64,000 bases of DNA. It comes from Hyphochytrium catenoides. Lineage: Eukaryota > Sar > Hyphochytriomycetes > Hyphochytriales > Hyphochytriaceae. The stretch spans positions 186,001-250,000 of the forward strand of contig FLMG01003521.1 of NCBI GenBank assembly GCA_900088475.1. The letters run 5' to 3'. A program made the translations under genes and the position numbers. Under the pieces are notes generated by a model. The model did not search any database and was not told the DNA's origin. It saw only the letters and a program-made list of their open reading frames with translations. Below are positions 1-8,712 of the stretch, piece after piece; position 1 is the stretch's first letter; each line of letters starts with the position of its first letter.

Positions 1-431
1 CCACTACATCTGGTAAGACTATTGGTGATGGATCGTACATTATGCTGAAGTGGACGGGGATGACCTGGAGTGATGTGGACTTCTGTCGCGTGCAGCTTCA
101 AACAGGTACTACAGTCATGGCATATGAAGAGCGACCCCTGACTGCGGAACTAAAGTTGTGCCAGCGTTATTTTGAGACAGGCTACGATGTCTTTGCAGGA
201 AACCAGGAAGCTAACCAGATTACCTACTGTAGCCATCCCTACAAAGTTATTAAGAGAGTTGTGCCCACTGTAAGAATCACTAATACAGCAGTGTCGCAGT
301 TCACAGAAGTAAATGGAGTTGGACTAGTCAATAACACTCTCACGGGGTCCACATATCGCGTGAAGAACAATAGGAGTGGATACGGTAGCTTTACAAACCA
401 ATACTTTGCTGATGCAGAAATCTATTTGTAA
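1..431 (+). CDS. Fibre-like protein, C-terminal part (5' end outside window)
   Basis: The reading frame is open from base 3 to the stop at 431, so this is the end of a longer gene whose start lies before the window. The visible C-terminal module contains 'LCQRYFETGY' and ends in 'YFADAEIYL'. The same arrangement ('LCKRYYEEGY' near residue 470, ending 'ADAEII') closes the 557-aa fibre-like protein at 30936-32609, so the two share a C-terminal domain. This module resembles phage tail-fibre and virion attachment C-termini, which is family knowledge. A surface role is inference. An ATG at 42 exists but lies inside the conserved module and is unlikely to be the true start. Confidence 0.75.
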   Translation, partial: TTSGKTIGDGSYIMLKWTGMTWSDVDFCRVQLQTGTTVMAYEERPLTAELKLCQRYFETGYDVFAGNQEANQITYCSHPYKVIKRVVPTVRITNTAVSQFTEVNGVGLVNNTLTGSTYRVKNNRSGYGSFTNQYFADAEIYL

Positions 432-528
432 GTAAGTATAAGTGACATAGCTACAGAGGAAAGATGAGGAAATTATATTTGTAAGTATCCAAGTCAGTCC
501 CATCTTTTTTTGTTTATTGGGTTTGATA

Positions 529-3500
529 ATGTTTGTTGTGGTGTTGCCAATAAAAAAAACTGTGGTGGGCCTTCTTAGAATTAGGCCATACTCAAAGTAC
601 CCTTATAAGAACGACGTTGCAGAGAGACTTGTTGAGAAAAACCTAATGACGCTTACATACTATAATGGGGGGAGCCAGCTTGGTGTTCCAACCCGCAACT
701 ATCTCATTGGCAAGTCCAAGATAGATATTCCAAGAGACCAGCCATTCTTGTTCATGCCAGTGGATGTTGAAGATCTGCAAGACTTCAAGAACAACTCTTA
801 CAGCTTGAGAGTGACCGGCTTCTCAGAAGAAGGCTTCAAGGTTTGCCTCATCATTGAGAACATTGATGTGTTCTTTGATGTGAGGTGTCCTCCTGATGAC
901 GACACTCTCCAGTTTACGGATGATCTGTATAATATTCTGTGTAAGAGTGAAGTTGACTACAAAAGCATGAAGGACATCACCGGCTTCCCGCTATTCAAAT
1001 TTCGCGAAGAGCCAGTCATGTACAAAAGAATTTTTACGTCGGACCTGAGCAGTAGGAAGAAAGCCATCGCAGCCGTACGCCAACGAGGATACGAAACTGC
1101 CAACGATGATCAGTCCTGCTACTACCGTAAAGTTGCTCGAGACTATCAGCTGCCCTTATCCGATTGGCTTGTCATCAAGAAGCACAAGCTCTCTGTCAAC
1201 GACCGGTTCGCAACCTCTTATGTGGACATCAAAGAGATTGAACACTATACTGGTGAGCTACGTGAGTCACTGAAGCGTGAACGTTGTCTTGTGATGGCCT
1301 GGGATATTGAAACCTACACCTCAACCAACACCGGAGAACTGCCTCGTCCTGAGAAAGACACCGACAACATCTTCATGATCTGTTGCTCATTCCACTGGGC
1401 GATGGACGCTGTGACCAGTGAGCCACTCTACAAGGTCTGTATTACCGACAAACCCATCCGGGATGATCCAAGTGTCCATACGGTCATCTGTGGGTCAGAA
1501 GTGAACATCTTGAAGGCTTTTGGTTTGCTAGTGCAGAACCTGGGACCTGACTTGGTGATTGGATTCAACGATCATGACTATGATTGGAACTGGGTGGTTG
1601 AGCGTGCTCACATGCGAGGCCTGCTAAAGGATCTCTACAACCGCATGTCCATCATTCCTAATCAGCGATGTACAAATCAATACATCTATGACCGAATGTT
1701 TGTACGGAAGGATATCAAGATTAGTCCTGAAGAGAAGATGCTCTGTAAGTTTCTCAATCCAGTTGGCCTGATCCCGATTGACCTTCGTGTATGCTTGAAG
1801 AAGCTGTACAAGAAAGAAGAAATCACCAAAGGGTCATCCTTGAACTTCTATCTTCGCATCAACAAGCTTGAGCAGAAGGTTGACTTGGACCACCTTGAGA
1901 TGTTCAAAATCTATAAAGACGGCGATGCAGAGAAGCTTGCGTTGGTCCGACACTACTGTGTGGTAGACTCTGTGAGCTGCTTTCGTTTGTTCTCTAAGAA
2001 CCTCATCATGTCTACCTTGCGAGAGAATGCGACCATCAGCTACATCAGCCTCTATGATGAGAACTTCTATGCTGTCTCCATGAAGGTGGGCAACAAGATT
2101 ATCGCTGAAGCACTGAAGCACAATATTCTTTGTTCCAACATCATTAAGGAAAAGACATTGACTGAGAAGTTCTCTGGGGCCCATGTGTTCGATCCTGAAA
2201 AGGGGTTGGAGAACAAGCGACCGGTCATTGCTGAGGACTTCAAGAGTCTGTATCCAAGTATAATTATGGCTTACAACCTGAGTCCTGAAACGTTTGTGGA
2301 CAATGAGGCTTACGCTGATGAGCTGAAAGCCAAAGGACGCAGTACCTACTACCTGGACTTCGAATATGCCGGACAGCTGAGACGCGCTTGGTTTGTCAGG
2401 CACGACTCCAAAGATGAGCAATGGGGCCTGGTTCCAAGGATCCTGAAGACCCTGTTTGCTAGCCGCGTAGCTATCCAGAAAGCGCAGAAGACGATTGATC
2501 GCAAGACACCAGATGGAGACTTTGAGTACAACAGATTGGAGATCAAGCAGAAGGCCATCAAGGTCTTCATGAACAGCATCTATGGCGTGAGTGGTATGGA
2601 TATCAACCCTTTGTTCTTACTGGAACAAGCAGTGGCCATTACTAGCACTGGCCGCAAGCTCATCAACTATGTGGCTCAGTTTGTCCGGGATCGTGGCTTC
2701 TTTGTGAAGTACGGTGATAGTGTGGCTTCTTACACTCCTATCATGGTACGACTCTCTAAGCGAAACCGCGTCCTGATAACCATCGAAGAACTTTCGCGTC
2801 TTAGTGGAAAACGTTGGACGTCATGCGGTGACCCAGGGCGAGACAACAAGGAATTTATAGATTTAAACGATGTTGAGACTTGGTCTGACAAGGGCTGGAC
2901 ACCATGCCACCGTATTATCAGACACCAGCTGGCACCAAACAAGAAGATGATCCGCGTAGTAACACGATCCAGTGTTGTCGATGTCACAGACGACCACTCG
3001 TTGCTACGACCGGACGGCACAATGGTTTCACCTAAGGATCTTCGGGTCGGGGAGCATCTTCTGTGTCACGCCTTGGCACCCCGTTGCAGCTTCAACGATA
3101 CTTTTCCAGTTACATCAGAAGAAGCAAGGCAGATGGGATACTTCTTTGGTAACGGTACATGCGGAGGAACATGGGATCTCATTCCTCAAGATGTCCTCAA
3201 CGGTAGTCGCGCGGTACGACAAGCTTTCTGGGATGCGATGCATGGCATTGATACTGGCGACGGCCATGACCACGGCAGGAACATGTTGCAGATTGATCAG
3301 AAGAGTCAGCTGAGCATTGCTCACATCAACCTGCTCGCTCAGTCCCTTGGATACACTACTTCAGTGACCATTCTCACCACCAGCACTGAGAGTACAGTCT
3401 ATCGTCTAATCTGTACAGCGGCTACCAATGAGAGATCTATCAATTCAGAAATAGTTGAGATCTATGAAATCCCATACGATGGTTATGTCTATGACTTGAC

Positions 3501-5259
3501 TACGGAGAACCACCATTTCGCCGCTGGTGCCGGTAACATCATCGTACACAACACAGATAGCGTGTACATACGCCCTCCAGATACGTTCTTCGCGGAAATT
3601 GATGACGATTACAAGGCTGGCAGGATAACGAAGCTTGAGTACTGGACCAAGATGGTGGAGCTCAGTGACCAAGTGTCAGAGGACATCCGTGACGATATCA
3701 ACGCCTACCTTGAGCGGATTGTCGGGAACAAGTACATCAAGATGGAAAATGAAGAAGTCAAGTTCCCTGTCATCTTTACTGGCAAGAAGAAGTATGCGGG
3801 TGTGGCGCATTACCATGACAAGACTGGCAAGTTGGTGGTCGACTTCAAGCCTAAAAAGTTGTTTATTAAGGGGATTGACATCATCAAGGAAGGTCAGCCG
3901 ATGCTTGCCATAACTATTGGCAACCGCATCTTACGACGGATTGTGGACGTGGACAAGCCGGATGACAAGGAAGTGCTTGACATCGTAGAGGAGGTGTTCA
4001 ACGATGCCATAGAGAATCGTAAGCAGTGGACGCTAAATGACTTTGTTCAGTCAGATGCCTTCCGGCCATTGAAGGACAACAAGACCGTACAGAAGTTTGT
4101 GGCTCGTATGAAGGAACGCCATCAGCAAGAAGTAGAAGCCAACCAGCTTCGAATCAAGAACAACGAAGCACCTCTTGAGGTTCTCTATGAACCACCAGCG
4201 CCGGGTGAGAGGTTCAAGTACGTGGTGGTCAAGCAGCTGCAGTTCTATGATCTGAGAGGCAAGAAGATTGATTTGAAAAAAGGAGATCTGATGGAGTACG
4301 TCCATGTGGTTGAGAAACTGGGACTCGAGATTGATGTCGGCGAGTACTTGAAGAGCAAGATTGCGGGTATCTGTGCTCGCTTCATCAACTACCATCCCAA
4401 CTTTCAGCCTCCTCATGCCGCTTCCATCACGATGAAGGAAGTTGATGAGTTCTCTCAGAAAAAAGCTAAGAAGTTTCTGGAGTCTATCGTTGACAAGTAC
4501 GTTCTACCAACAATCACTCATCATCAATGTAAGAGGGTCTACAAGGCAGTTGAGAAGCGAGTCAAGCAGCGGCTCGGTAATGCTACTTATGACTTACTTC
4601 AGAATCTGGAGCCATTGAAGGACGCCGTAGACGTGGAAGCAACGAAGGAGCTCTTGACTCATCTTGCACGCCAGGTGTGTGAGATGGACATGGATGCCAT
4701 CAACCGCCGCAACAAGCAGATGCTTCTTGTTCTGGGAATTGCGAAAGATGGGACAGACCTTGTTCTCGGAGACGACGAAGATCTCACAGATACTGTTCGC
4801 GGCCGAGGACCGCCCACTTCAAAGAACGTCTTTATGAATTACCGCACGCTGCAGTCTATTATTGCCTGGAACACCCGCAATCTCGAAGACAGGCTTGGGA
4901 CAATGGACCTCCCTACACTTCAAAATCTGATCAAGAAGTATAATACTTCTTTTGAAGAGCTTATCTATCGCGGGAGAGATACAGTGGCTAAAGCAATGGA
5001 CCTCCCTGCACTTCAGAATTTGATCAAGAAGTATGATACTTCTTTCGAAGAGCTTGTCTGTCGAGAGGGAGCTACGTATGGCGAAGCTCCAATTGACGCT
5101 GACATCAATATGTTGGATGAAGAAGATCTAAGAGCTATTGAGAAGTTCAAGTTTGACTTTGAGCGCTTAGTCATAGACTATCGAGATTTACTAGCCAACA
5201 AGAAGCTATATGAGATTATCGGGAACCTACGTACTCGACGATGTAACAGTAGACGTTGA
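529..5259 (+). CDS. polB: DNA polymerase family B, interrupted by an intein
   Basis: This is the replicative DNA polymerase, 1576 codons including the intein. The exonuclease motifs are visible: Exo I 'WDIETYT' (about residue 260), Exo II 'IGFNDHDYDW' (about 350), Exo III 'YCVVDSV' (about 480). Polymerase motif A is 'DFKSLYPSII' (about 572), motif B 'KQKAIKVFMNSIYG' (about 674-687) and 'KKKYAGV' lies near 1087. Motif C is split into 'YGD' (728-730) and 'TDSVY' (from 1009) by the intein. Near the C-terminus (about residues 1459-1513) a 24-aa unit is repeated with a 31-residue period. The upstream TTG at 517 was rejected in favour of the ATG at 529. No other gene overlaps it. The family assignment is very secure; the C-terminal region after about 1400 is not typical of the family. 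Confidence 0.97.
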   Translation: MFVVVLPIKKTVVGLLRIRPYSKYPYKNDVAERLVEKNLMTLTYYNGGSQLGVPTRNYLIGKSKIDIPRDQPFLFMPVDVEDLQDFKNNSYSLRVTGFSEEGFKVCLIIENIDVFFDVRCPPDDDTLQFTDDLYNILCKSEVDYKSMKDITGFPLFKFREEPVMYKRIFTSDLSSRKKAIAAVRQRGYETANDDQSCYYRKVARDYQLPLSDWLVIKKHKLSVNDRFATSYVDIKEIEHYTGELRESLKRERCLVMAWDIETYTSTNTGELPRPEKDTDNIFMICCSFHWAMDAVTSEPLYKVCITDKPIRDDPSVHTVICGSEVNILKAFGLLVQNLGPDLVIGFNDHDYDWNWVVERAHMRGLLKDLYNRMSIIPNQRCTNQYIYDRMFVRKDIKISPEEKMLCKFLNPVGLIPIDLRVCLKKLYKKEEITKGSSLNFYLRINKLEQKVDLDHLEMFKIYKDGDAEKLALVRHYCVVDSVSCFRLFSKNLIMSTLRENATISYISLYDENFYAVSMKVGNKIIAEALKHNILCSNIIKEKTLTEKFSGAHVFDPEKGLENKRPVIAEDFKSLYPSIIMAYNLSPETFVDNEAYADELKAKGRSTYYLDFEYAGQLRRAWFVRHDSKDEQWGLVPRILKTLFASRVAIQKAQKTIDRKTPDGDFEYNRLEIKQKAIKVFMNSIYGVSGMDINPLFLLEQAVAITSTGRKLINYVAQFVRDRGFFVKYGDSVASYTPIMVRLSKRNRVLITIEELSRLSGKRWTSCGDPGRDNKEFIDLNDVETWSDKGWTPCHRIIRHQLAPNKKMIRVVTRSSVVDVTDDHSLLRPDGTMVSPKDLRVGEHLLCHALAPRCSFNDTFPVTSEEARQMGYFFGNGTCGGTWDLIPQDVLNGSRAVRQAFWDAMHGIDTGDGHDHGRNMLQIDQKSQLSIAHINLLAQSLGYTTSVTILTTSTESTVYRLICTAATNERSINSEIVEIYEIPYDGYVYDLTTENHHFAAGAGNIIVHNTDSVYIRPPDTFFAEIDDDYKAGRITKLEYWTKMVELSDQVSEDIRDDINAYLERIVGNKYIKMENEEVKFPVIFTGKKKYAGVAHYHDKTGKLVVDFKPKKLFIKGIDIIKEGQPMLAITIGNRILRRIVDVDKPDDKEVLDIVEEVFNDAIENRKQWTLNDFVQSDAFRPLKDNKTVQKFVARMKERHQQEVEANQLRIKNNEAPLEVLYEPPAPGERFKYVVVKQLQFYDLRGKKIDLKKGDLMEYVHVVEKLGLEIDVGEYLKSKIAGICARFINYHPNFQPPHAASITMKEVDEFSQKKAKKFLESIVDKYVLPTITHHQCKRVYKAVEKRVKQRLGNATYDLLQNLEPLKDAVDVEATKELLTHLARQVCEMDMDAINRRNKQMLLVLGIAKDGTDLVLGDDEDLTDTVRGRGPPTSKNVFMNYRTLQSIIAWNTRNLEDRLGTMDLPTLQNLIKKYNTSFEELIYRGRDTVAKAMDLPALQNLIKKYDTSFEELVCREGATYGEAPIDADINMLDEEDLRAIEKFKFDFERLVIDYRDLLANKKLYEIIGNLRTRRCNSRR
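2719..3552 (+). mobile_element. Intein in polymerase motif C (pol-c site), degenerate LAGLIDADG endonuclease
   Basis: A 278-residue insertion splits the YGD/TDS motif. It begins with Ser ('SVASYTPIMV', block A) and ends 'NIIVHN' before Thr, so it has the terminal His-Asn and a Thr as +1 nucleophile. Block B is 'TDDHSLL' and block F 'GYVYDLTTENHHF'. All parts needed for splicing are therefore visible. Between them are two LAGLIDADG-like helices, 'MGYFFGNGTC' and 'AFWDAMHGIDTGDG', followed by the usual 'QKSQLSIAHINLLAQSLGY' segment. In the first motif the usual GDG is GNG, so the catalytic acid appears lost, and the insert is short for a full DOD endonuclease. Mimivirus and other giant-virus polymerases carry inteins at the same site (known). 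I infer splicing-competent but homing-defective. Confidence 0.92.
4903..5067 (+). repeat. In-gene tandem repeat in polymerase C-terminus
   Basis: A 72-base segment at 4903-4974 recurs at 4996-5067 (period 93 bases, 31 codons) with only scattered differences. Both copies encode 'MDLP(T/A)LQNLIKKY(N/D)TSFEEL'. The frame is kept, so the protein carries two copies of a short helical element. Confidence 0.85.
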
Positions 5260-5275
5260 GCAGCAGTTGCTAAGT

Positions 5276-5304
5276 CTCAGAAAAAAATTTCATTCGCTTC
5301 TGAG
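5276..5304 (+). terminator. Stem-loop after polymerase gene
   Basis: CTCAGAA (5276-5282) can pair with TTCTGAG (5298-5304) around an A/T-rich loop, 17 bases after the polymerase stop. A second small hairpin (GGTCA/TGACC) follows at 5324-5337. Hairpins mark mRNA 3' ends in some giant viruses such as mimivirus; this role here is inference. Confidence 0.35.
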
Positions 5305-5422
5305 TGTTCTTTTTGGCTTTGAGGGTCATATGTGACCGAACAAATAAAATGAATAATATTTTTTTAAAACGGTAATATATATTCCTGCCTAATTATATTC
5401 TAACGAACGAAAAATCTGAAAG

Positions 5423-6172
5423 ATGTCTTCTTCGCAGCAGTCTGGTGGCAAAGTCGAAACCATGCAGGTCCCGACCTTCATGATTGAGTACTTGGATGCA
5501 TGCAATCGTAGAGATAAGAAAAGCCAGCGCGTGACGTATCTGGCAATCGCATTGGCCATGGCTCTGGTTATTTTCATCGTCATTGCTTATACTCTCTTTC
5601 AAACAGTGGGAGGGTTCAGTTTCCTTAAGCAGCAGGTCAAACCTTGGCAAGAAAGCTTATCAGACGCGGTGTCGCCGTTTGTCGTTCAACCGGGTACAGG
5701 TGAAACGGTAATGGACGCACCTCCTGTAACAACTACTATGACGAAGAAGGAATGTGTTCGGTTTGTGGATGATGAACTACCACTTACTGATGCTGAGAAG
5801 GCTGATGAAGCCATCGTCCAACAGAAGATCAGTGAGTACGAGACAACGTATGGTACAGATGTAAGTGCGGCAGACTCTGCGTACAAGCACGCTGCCTTCA
5901 CCGTTGATCCCCATAGTGGTGAACCGACGGCGGCCTACTTCCATGAAAACTTTATGGTCACTGACTCCTTAGGTACGGATATTGCTGAGAGTCATCGTAA
6001 ATGGGCCAAGGAGGTCAAGAATGGCTCCGCATCTGTGTCCTCTCTAGTCTATGGCTTCGATCCAGATGAAGCACTGTCCGGTGACGGTATCCGCCATGCC
6101 AAGCCTAAGCAACCTAGAGCCTTCGGTATTATGCCTGTAGCAATGAGTCTTGATGACCCTAATGACATCTAA
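5423..6172 (+). CDS. Predicted single-pass membrane protein, 249 aa
   Basis: I do not recognise the family. A polar N-terminus of about 36 residues is followed by one strongly hydrophobic segment (about residues 37-59, 'ALAMALVIFIVIAYTLF'). A long hydrophilic C-terminal region follows, rich in Asp, Glu, Ser and Thr, ending 'MSLDDPNDI'. Basic residues just before the hydrophobic segment suggest a cytosolic or virion-interior N-terminus. The ATG follows an A/T-rich leader. The layout fits a virion membrane protein, but that is inference. Confidence 0.8.
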   Translation: MSSSQQSGGKVETMQVPTFMIEYLDACNRRDKKSQRVTYLAIALAMALVIFIVIAYTLFQTVGGFSFLKQQVKPWQESLSDAVSPFVVQPGTGETVMDAPPVTTTMTKKECVRFVDDELPLTDAEKADEAIVQQKISEYETTYGTDVSAADSAYKHAAFTVDPHSGEPTAAYFHENFMVTDSLGTDIAESHRKWAKEVKNGSASVSSLVYGFDPDEALSGDGIRHAKPKQPRAFGIMPVAMSLDDPNDI

Positions 6173-6243
6173 TAAAGAAAGGGGGAAGAAATATTTGTAC
6201 TGGTAGGTGGTAAGCTAATTCTTCATTATTTATATTTTTTCAC

Positions 6244-6261
6244 TAGTTGTTATAACAACTA
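6244..6261. promoter_or_regulatory. Perfect 18-bp palindrome just before a start codon
   Basis: TAGTTGTTATAACAACTA is a perfect inverted repeat with no spacer, ending 8 bases before the ATG at 6270. It could be a protein-binding site or a hairpin in the short leader. Nothing in the sequence decides between these. Confidence 0.45.
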
Positions 6262-6269
6262 AAAAAAGG

Positions 6270-6518
6270 ATGGACTCGTCTGAGATAAAGGTAGATGTCA
6301 CAACCTCGCCCAGGCCCCCTACTACGGGTAGCTCCAACAGGTGGGCAGCGGCGGTAGGAGTAGCTGTTTTTATAATTTTCATTATTGGCCTTGTGCTTCT
6401 CTGCGCCGTCGATGGTGTTACCGCAAAAGTTATTGGTGGGATTATTGTTGTTGTCATCATACTTGGTGTCGTACTTGCTCAAAAACTGGAAAGCAAAAGT
6501 TCTGGTCCCAAGACTTAA
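6270..6518 (+). CDS. Small two-helix membrane protein, 82 aa
   Basis: No recognisable family. After a polar N-terminus of about 24 residues there are two hydrophobic helices (about 25-47 and 53-71) separated by a short turn 'DGVTA', then a short basic and Ser-rich tail 'QKLESKSSGPKT'. The gene lies between another membrane protein and a kinase, on the polymerase strand. It may be a small virion membrane protein, by analogy with short hydrophobic structural proteins of large DNA viruses. An overlapping frame at 6341-6673 lacks these features and was not called. Confidence 0.65.
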   Translation: MDSSEIKVDVTTSPRPPTTGSSNRWAAAVGVAVFIIFIIGLVLLCAVDGVTAKVIGGIIVVVIILGVVLAQKLESKSSGPKT

Positions 6519-6563
6519 TTGGACCGAACAAAACAAAAAATATTTTTTTGTGTGAAGTTAAGC

Positions 6564-7445
6564 TTATGGCACATATTGGTGTTGCCTGCCCATACTCTGA
6601 AGCGCTCTTCGCATGGTATCATAATTCGGCTCTTGCGTATAAGTGTAGTTTCGGATTTCGCGCAACATGGTGAACAAGAGCGGTTCGGCTTCCGGTAAAT
6701 GCAATTCTACGTTGGCCTTCAACGTGTAGCCTTCCTCATCTGTCGTGGAGTACTCCCATGGCAATCCTCCTTGTTGTAAGAATAGTAGTACATACACTAC
6801 GGACTCAAGATCGTCACGCCGACTAGGAATAACTTTTGACTCTGCGTTCAGGCTCATAAAATTTAAAGTTCCTATCCGAGACTTGATATGCTTGAAGGGA
6901 CGGTGTTTCCCATTTATTTTGTATCTCTGTGAGAGCCCAAAGTCTGCAGCATGTACTTTCAACTGCCCCAGCGGTGTATGCTGGGTAGTCCCCACGGCTA
7001 ACATAAAATTTTCAGGTTTCACATCAACATAGAGATAGCCTTTGCGATGTGCCAGCTCTATAAAATTTATCATTTGCACACCAAGAACAGAGATGATAGG
7101 AAGTGGTACTTGCTTTTGTGGAAAGTAGCGCCTGTACTCACGAAGATTACAGCCCAACAATTCCATAATCAAGTATGTTCGACTATCATCATAGCCAAAT
7201 GCCCGCCGGGGAAGACGGGGAATGGCCGTAGAGTCCTTCAAAGCCTTGTATACTTCATACTCATGGCCTAGAGTAAAACTCAGTCTCTCAGATGTTACTT
7301 TGGCTGCATACATCAAGCCTTGCTCATCCTTGACTAAATAGACATTCGCACATCCTCCGTTGTTAATGAAGTCAATCACTGCCCACTTACCCCCAATCTT
7401 GTGACCAGACTCTAACCTGTCAGCCAGTAATTCAGTGTATGACAT
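6564..7445 (-). CDS. Serine/threonine protein kinase, CK1/VRK-like
   Basis: Complete small kinase domain of about 293 residues. A modified glycine loop 'NGGCANVYLV' is followed by 'YAAKVT', whose Lys is the ATP-binding one. The catalytic loop reads 'YVDVKPENFML' (Asp, Lys and Asn present) and the metal site is 'ADFGLSQRY'. The HRD motif has Tyr-Val in place of His-Arg. The order and spacing, and 'KSRIGTLNFMSLNAE' in the activation segment, match the casein kinase 1/vaccinia-related kinase group. Such kinases in poxviruses (B1) act on DNA-binding host factors (known). The TTG at 7466 was rejected for the ATG at 7445. It appears catalytically active. The substrate cannot be told from sequence. 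Confidence 0.92.
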   Translation of the reverse strand: MSYTELLADRLESGHKIGGKWAVIDFINNGGCANVYLVKDEQGLMYAAKVTSERLSFTLGHEYEVYKALKDSTAIPRLPRRAFGYDDSRTYLIMELLGCNLREYRRYFPQKQVPLPIISVLGVQMINFIELAHRKGYLYVDVKPENFMLAVGTTQHTPLGQLKVHAADFGLSQRYKINGKHRPFKHIKSRIGTLNFMSLNAESKVIPSRRDDLESVVYVLLFLQQGGLPWEYSTTDEEGYTLKANVELHLPEAEPLLFTMLREIRNYTYTQEPNYDTMRRALQSMGRQHQYVP

Positions 7446-7513
7446 GCTTAACGGGCGCTCCACCAAGTACTGCGATGTTTCTTGGTACAGGACAGGCTAA
7501 TATCTATATCATT

Positions 7514-8383
7514 CTATTTATAATTTTTAAAGCTGTAAATAACGAGGGAAGTGTTACTTGTGGGTAGAAAGCGGTCTGGAGTGGCAGTAGCATCGTTAAG
7601 TAAATATACTTGTCCATTCTGTCTTCGGCACTTCGCAAAGTAGTGCCCACCGTGTCGCGTACCATGATGCTCTATTTGTGCGACGAGTATGTACTCCATT
7701 TTCCGTCCATCTGGAGATCCAAGTGTGAACTCTGAAGGGAAGCAGTTAGAAACTCGAGGTCCATGTAGACCATACTTGTTGAACATTATTACAAAAATTT
7801 CGGGGATCATTGTCAGTCTGTACCGACGAACAAGAGTTGATCCACACTGGCACTGTTGATCTGTCGTGCTAAGGTGAACCTTGATGTTTGACAAAAATTC
7901 TTCTTTACTAGTGATAGGCGCCGTCAACTGAAACATGTTCAACGAAACTCCGTAATCTATCCCGCTAGGACGGCACTTGTTACACTCCGGGCATAAAAGG
8001 TCACAGCGCAGTCGATGCGTTAGAAGATTACCAATAAATGGGTCTTTAGGTATAGGCTGTACAAGGTCCAATAAGAAGATAAGCCCCTCAGACACACATT
8101 CTTGTCCTAAACCAAATTTTCTGTTCTTAGCGGTAACAATTGTCCTTTGCAGCAGAGCAATGGTATGGGGGAACCTCTGATGGTCATTCATGGCCGACCA
8201 TACCACTATATATAGCGCTCGACCAGTTGCTGTTCTCTGTAGCTTCTCTTGACTGTCTAGCACCGTCTGAACAAATACAGGACAACTCAGTAGTGACTGA
8301 ACAAGACTATTTAACCAGCAGATAGCGCCCGTGTTGAACGAACCAAGTGCCTTCGGGACAAACTCTTCATTGTAGGGTTCCAT
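7514..8383 (-). CDS. Ubiquitin-specific protease (USP/UCH family)
   Basis: This is a 289-residue thiol protease that removes ubiquitin from proteins. The Cys box is 'SFNTGAICWLNSLVQSLL' with the nucleophile at about Cys22. The His box is 'RHGGHYFAKCR' near residue 245, followed by an Asn/Asp-rich 'VYLLNDA'. A zinc site is suggested by 'CPECNKC' and 'CQCGS'. It is shorter than most cellular USPs and is essentially the catalytic core. It lies next to the kinase on the same strand, which suggests a shared role in altering host signalling (inference). RING proteins encoded at 18264 and 29862 would be the opposing ligase-type activity. Confidence 0.93.
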   Translation of the reverse strand: MEPYNEEFVPKALGSFNTGAICWLNSLVQSLLSCPVFVQTVLDSQEKLQRTATGRALYIVVWSAMNDHQRFPHTIALLQRTIVTAKNRKFGLGQECVSEGLIFLLDLVQPIPKDPFIGNLLTHRLRCDLLCPECNKCRPSGIDYGVSLNMFQLTAPITSKEEFLSNIKVHLSTTDQQCQCGSTLVRRYRLTMIPEIFVIMFNKYGLHGPRVSNCFPSEFTLGSPDGRKMEYILVAQIEHHGTRHGGHYFAKCRRQNGQVYLLNDATATPDRFLPTSNTSLVIYSFKNYK

Positions 8384-8469
8384 GACGTCCGTCCATTCAG
8401 GGTACGAAGCATATGTCTTTCAATAGAAGGGTAATTTAAATACTGACCCCCAAATAAATAATATTGAAC

Positions 8470-8712
8470 ATGCTAAGTCTGAAGGATATAAGGTATGATC
8501 GTGAGACATATGTGATCTCTGGACTAAATTTGGCCTCCGCTCATAACCCGATACCTTTACAGATAGTGCAATCGATAGACCCACAGGCGAAGACGCACAT
8601 AATCTGCAATGGCTTTCTCATTCAGGCCAGCAGTGAGGTGCAGATGATGAAGATTGTCATGGCCATTCACCGTCATAATCCATATAACACTGTTTATGGA
8701 TTTGAATTCTAG
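8470..8712 (+). CDS. Conserved small protein, paralogue of the N-terminus of the 35574-36176 gene
   Basis: 80 residues with no known family. It shares 'IRYDR' near the start, a central 'IVQSIDPQAKTHI' versus 'EIESIDSDAEITI', then 'GFLIQASSE' versus 'GFLVVASSE' with the first half of the protein at 35574-36176. This defines a domain of about 60 residues used once alone and once with a disordered tail. The track of the DNA shows a TTG at 8464, but the ATG at 8470 matches the paralogue start better. An A/T-rich stretch with 'AATAAATAATATTGAAC' lies directly before the start and may be a promoter. Confidence 0.65.
   Translation: MLSLKDIRYDRETYVISGLNLASAHNPIPLQIVQSIDPQAKTHIICNGFLIQASSEVQMMKIVMAIHRHNPYNTVYGFEF

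Noticed and set aside
1834-2421. 195-aa leftward open frame inside the polymerase gene
   Set aside because: It lies fully antisense to conserved exonuclease and motif A codons and has no domain; it is a shadow of the polymerase frame, as are the frames at 2349, 2730, 3115, 3445 and 4051.
6341-6673. 110-aa frame overlapping the small membrane protein
   Set aside because: Cys/Trp/His-rich without order, runs into the kinase gene antisense; the 82-aa frame with two clean hydrophobic helices is preferred.
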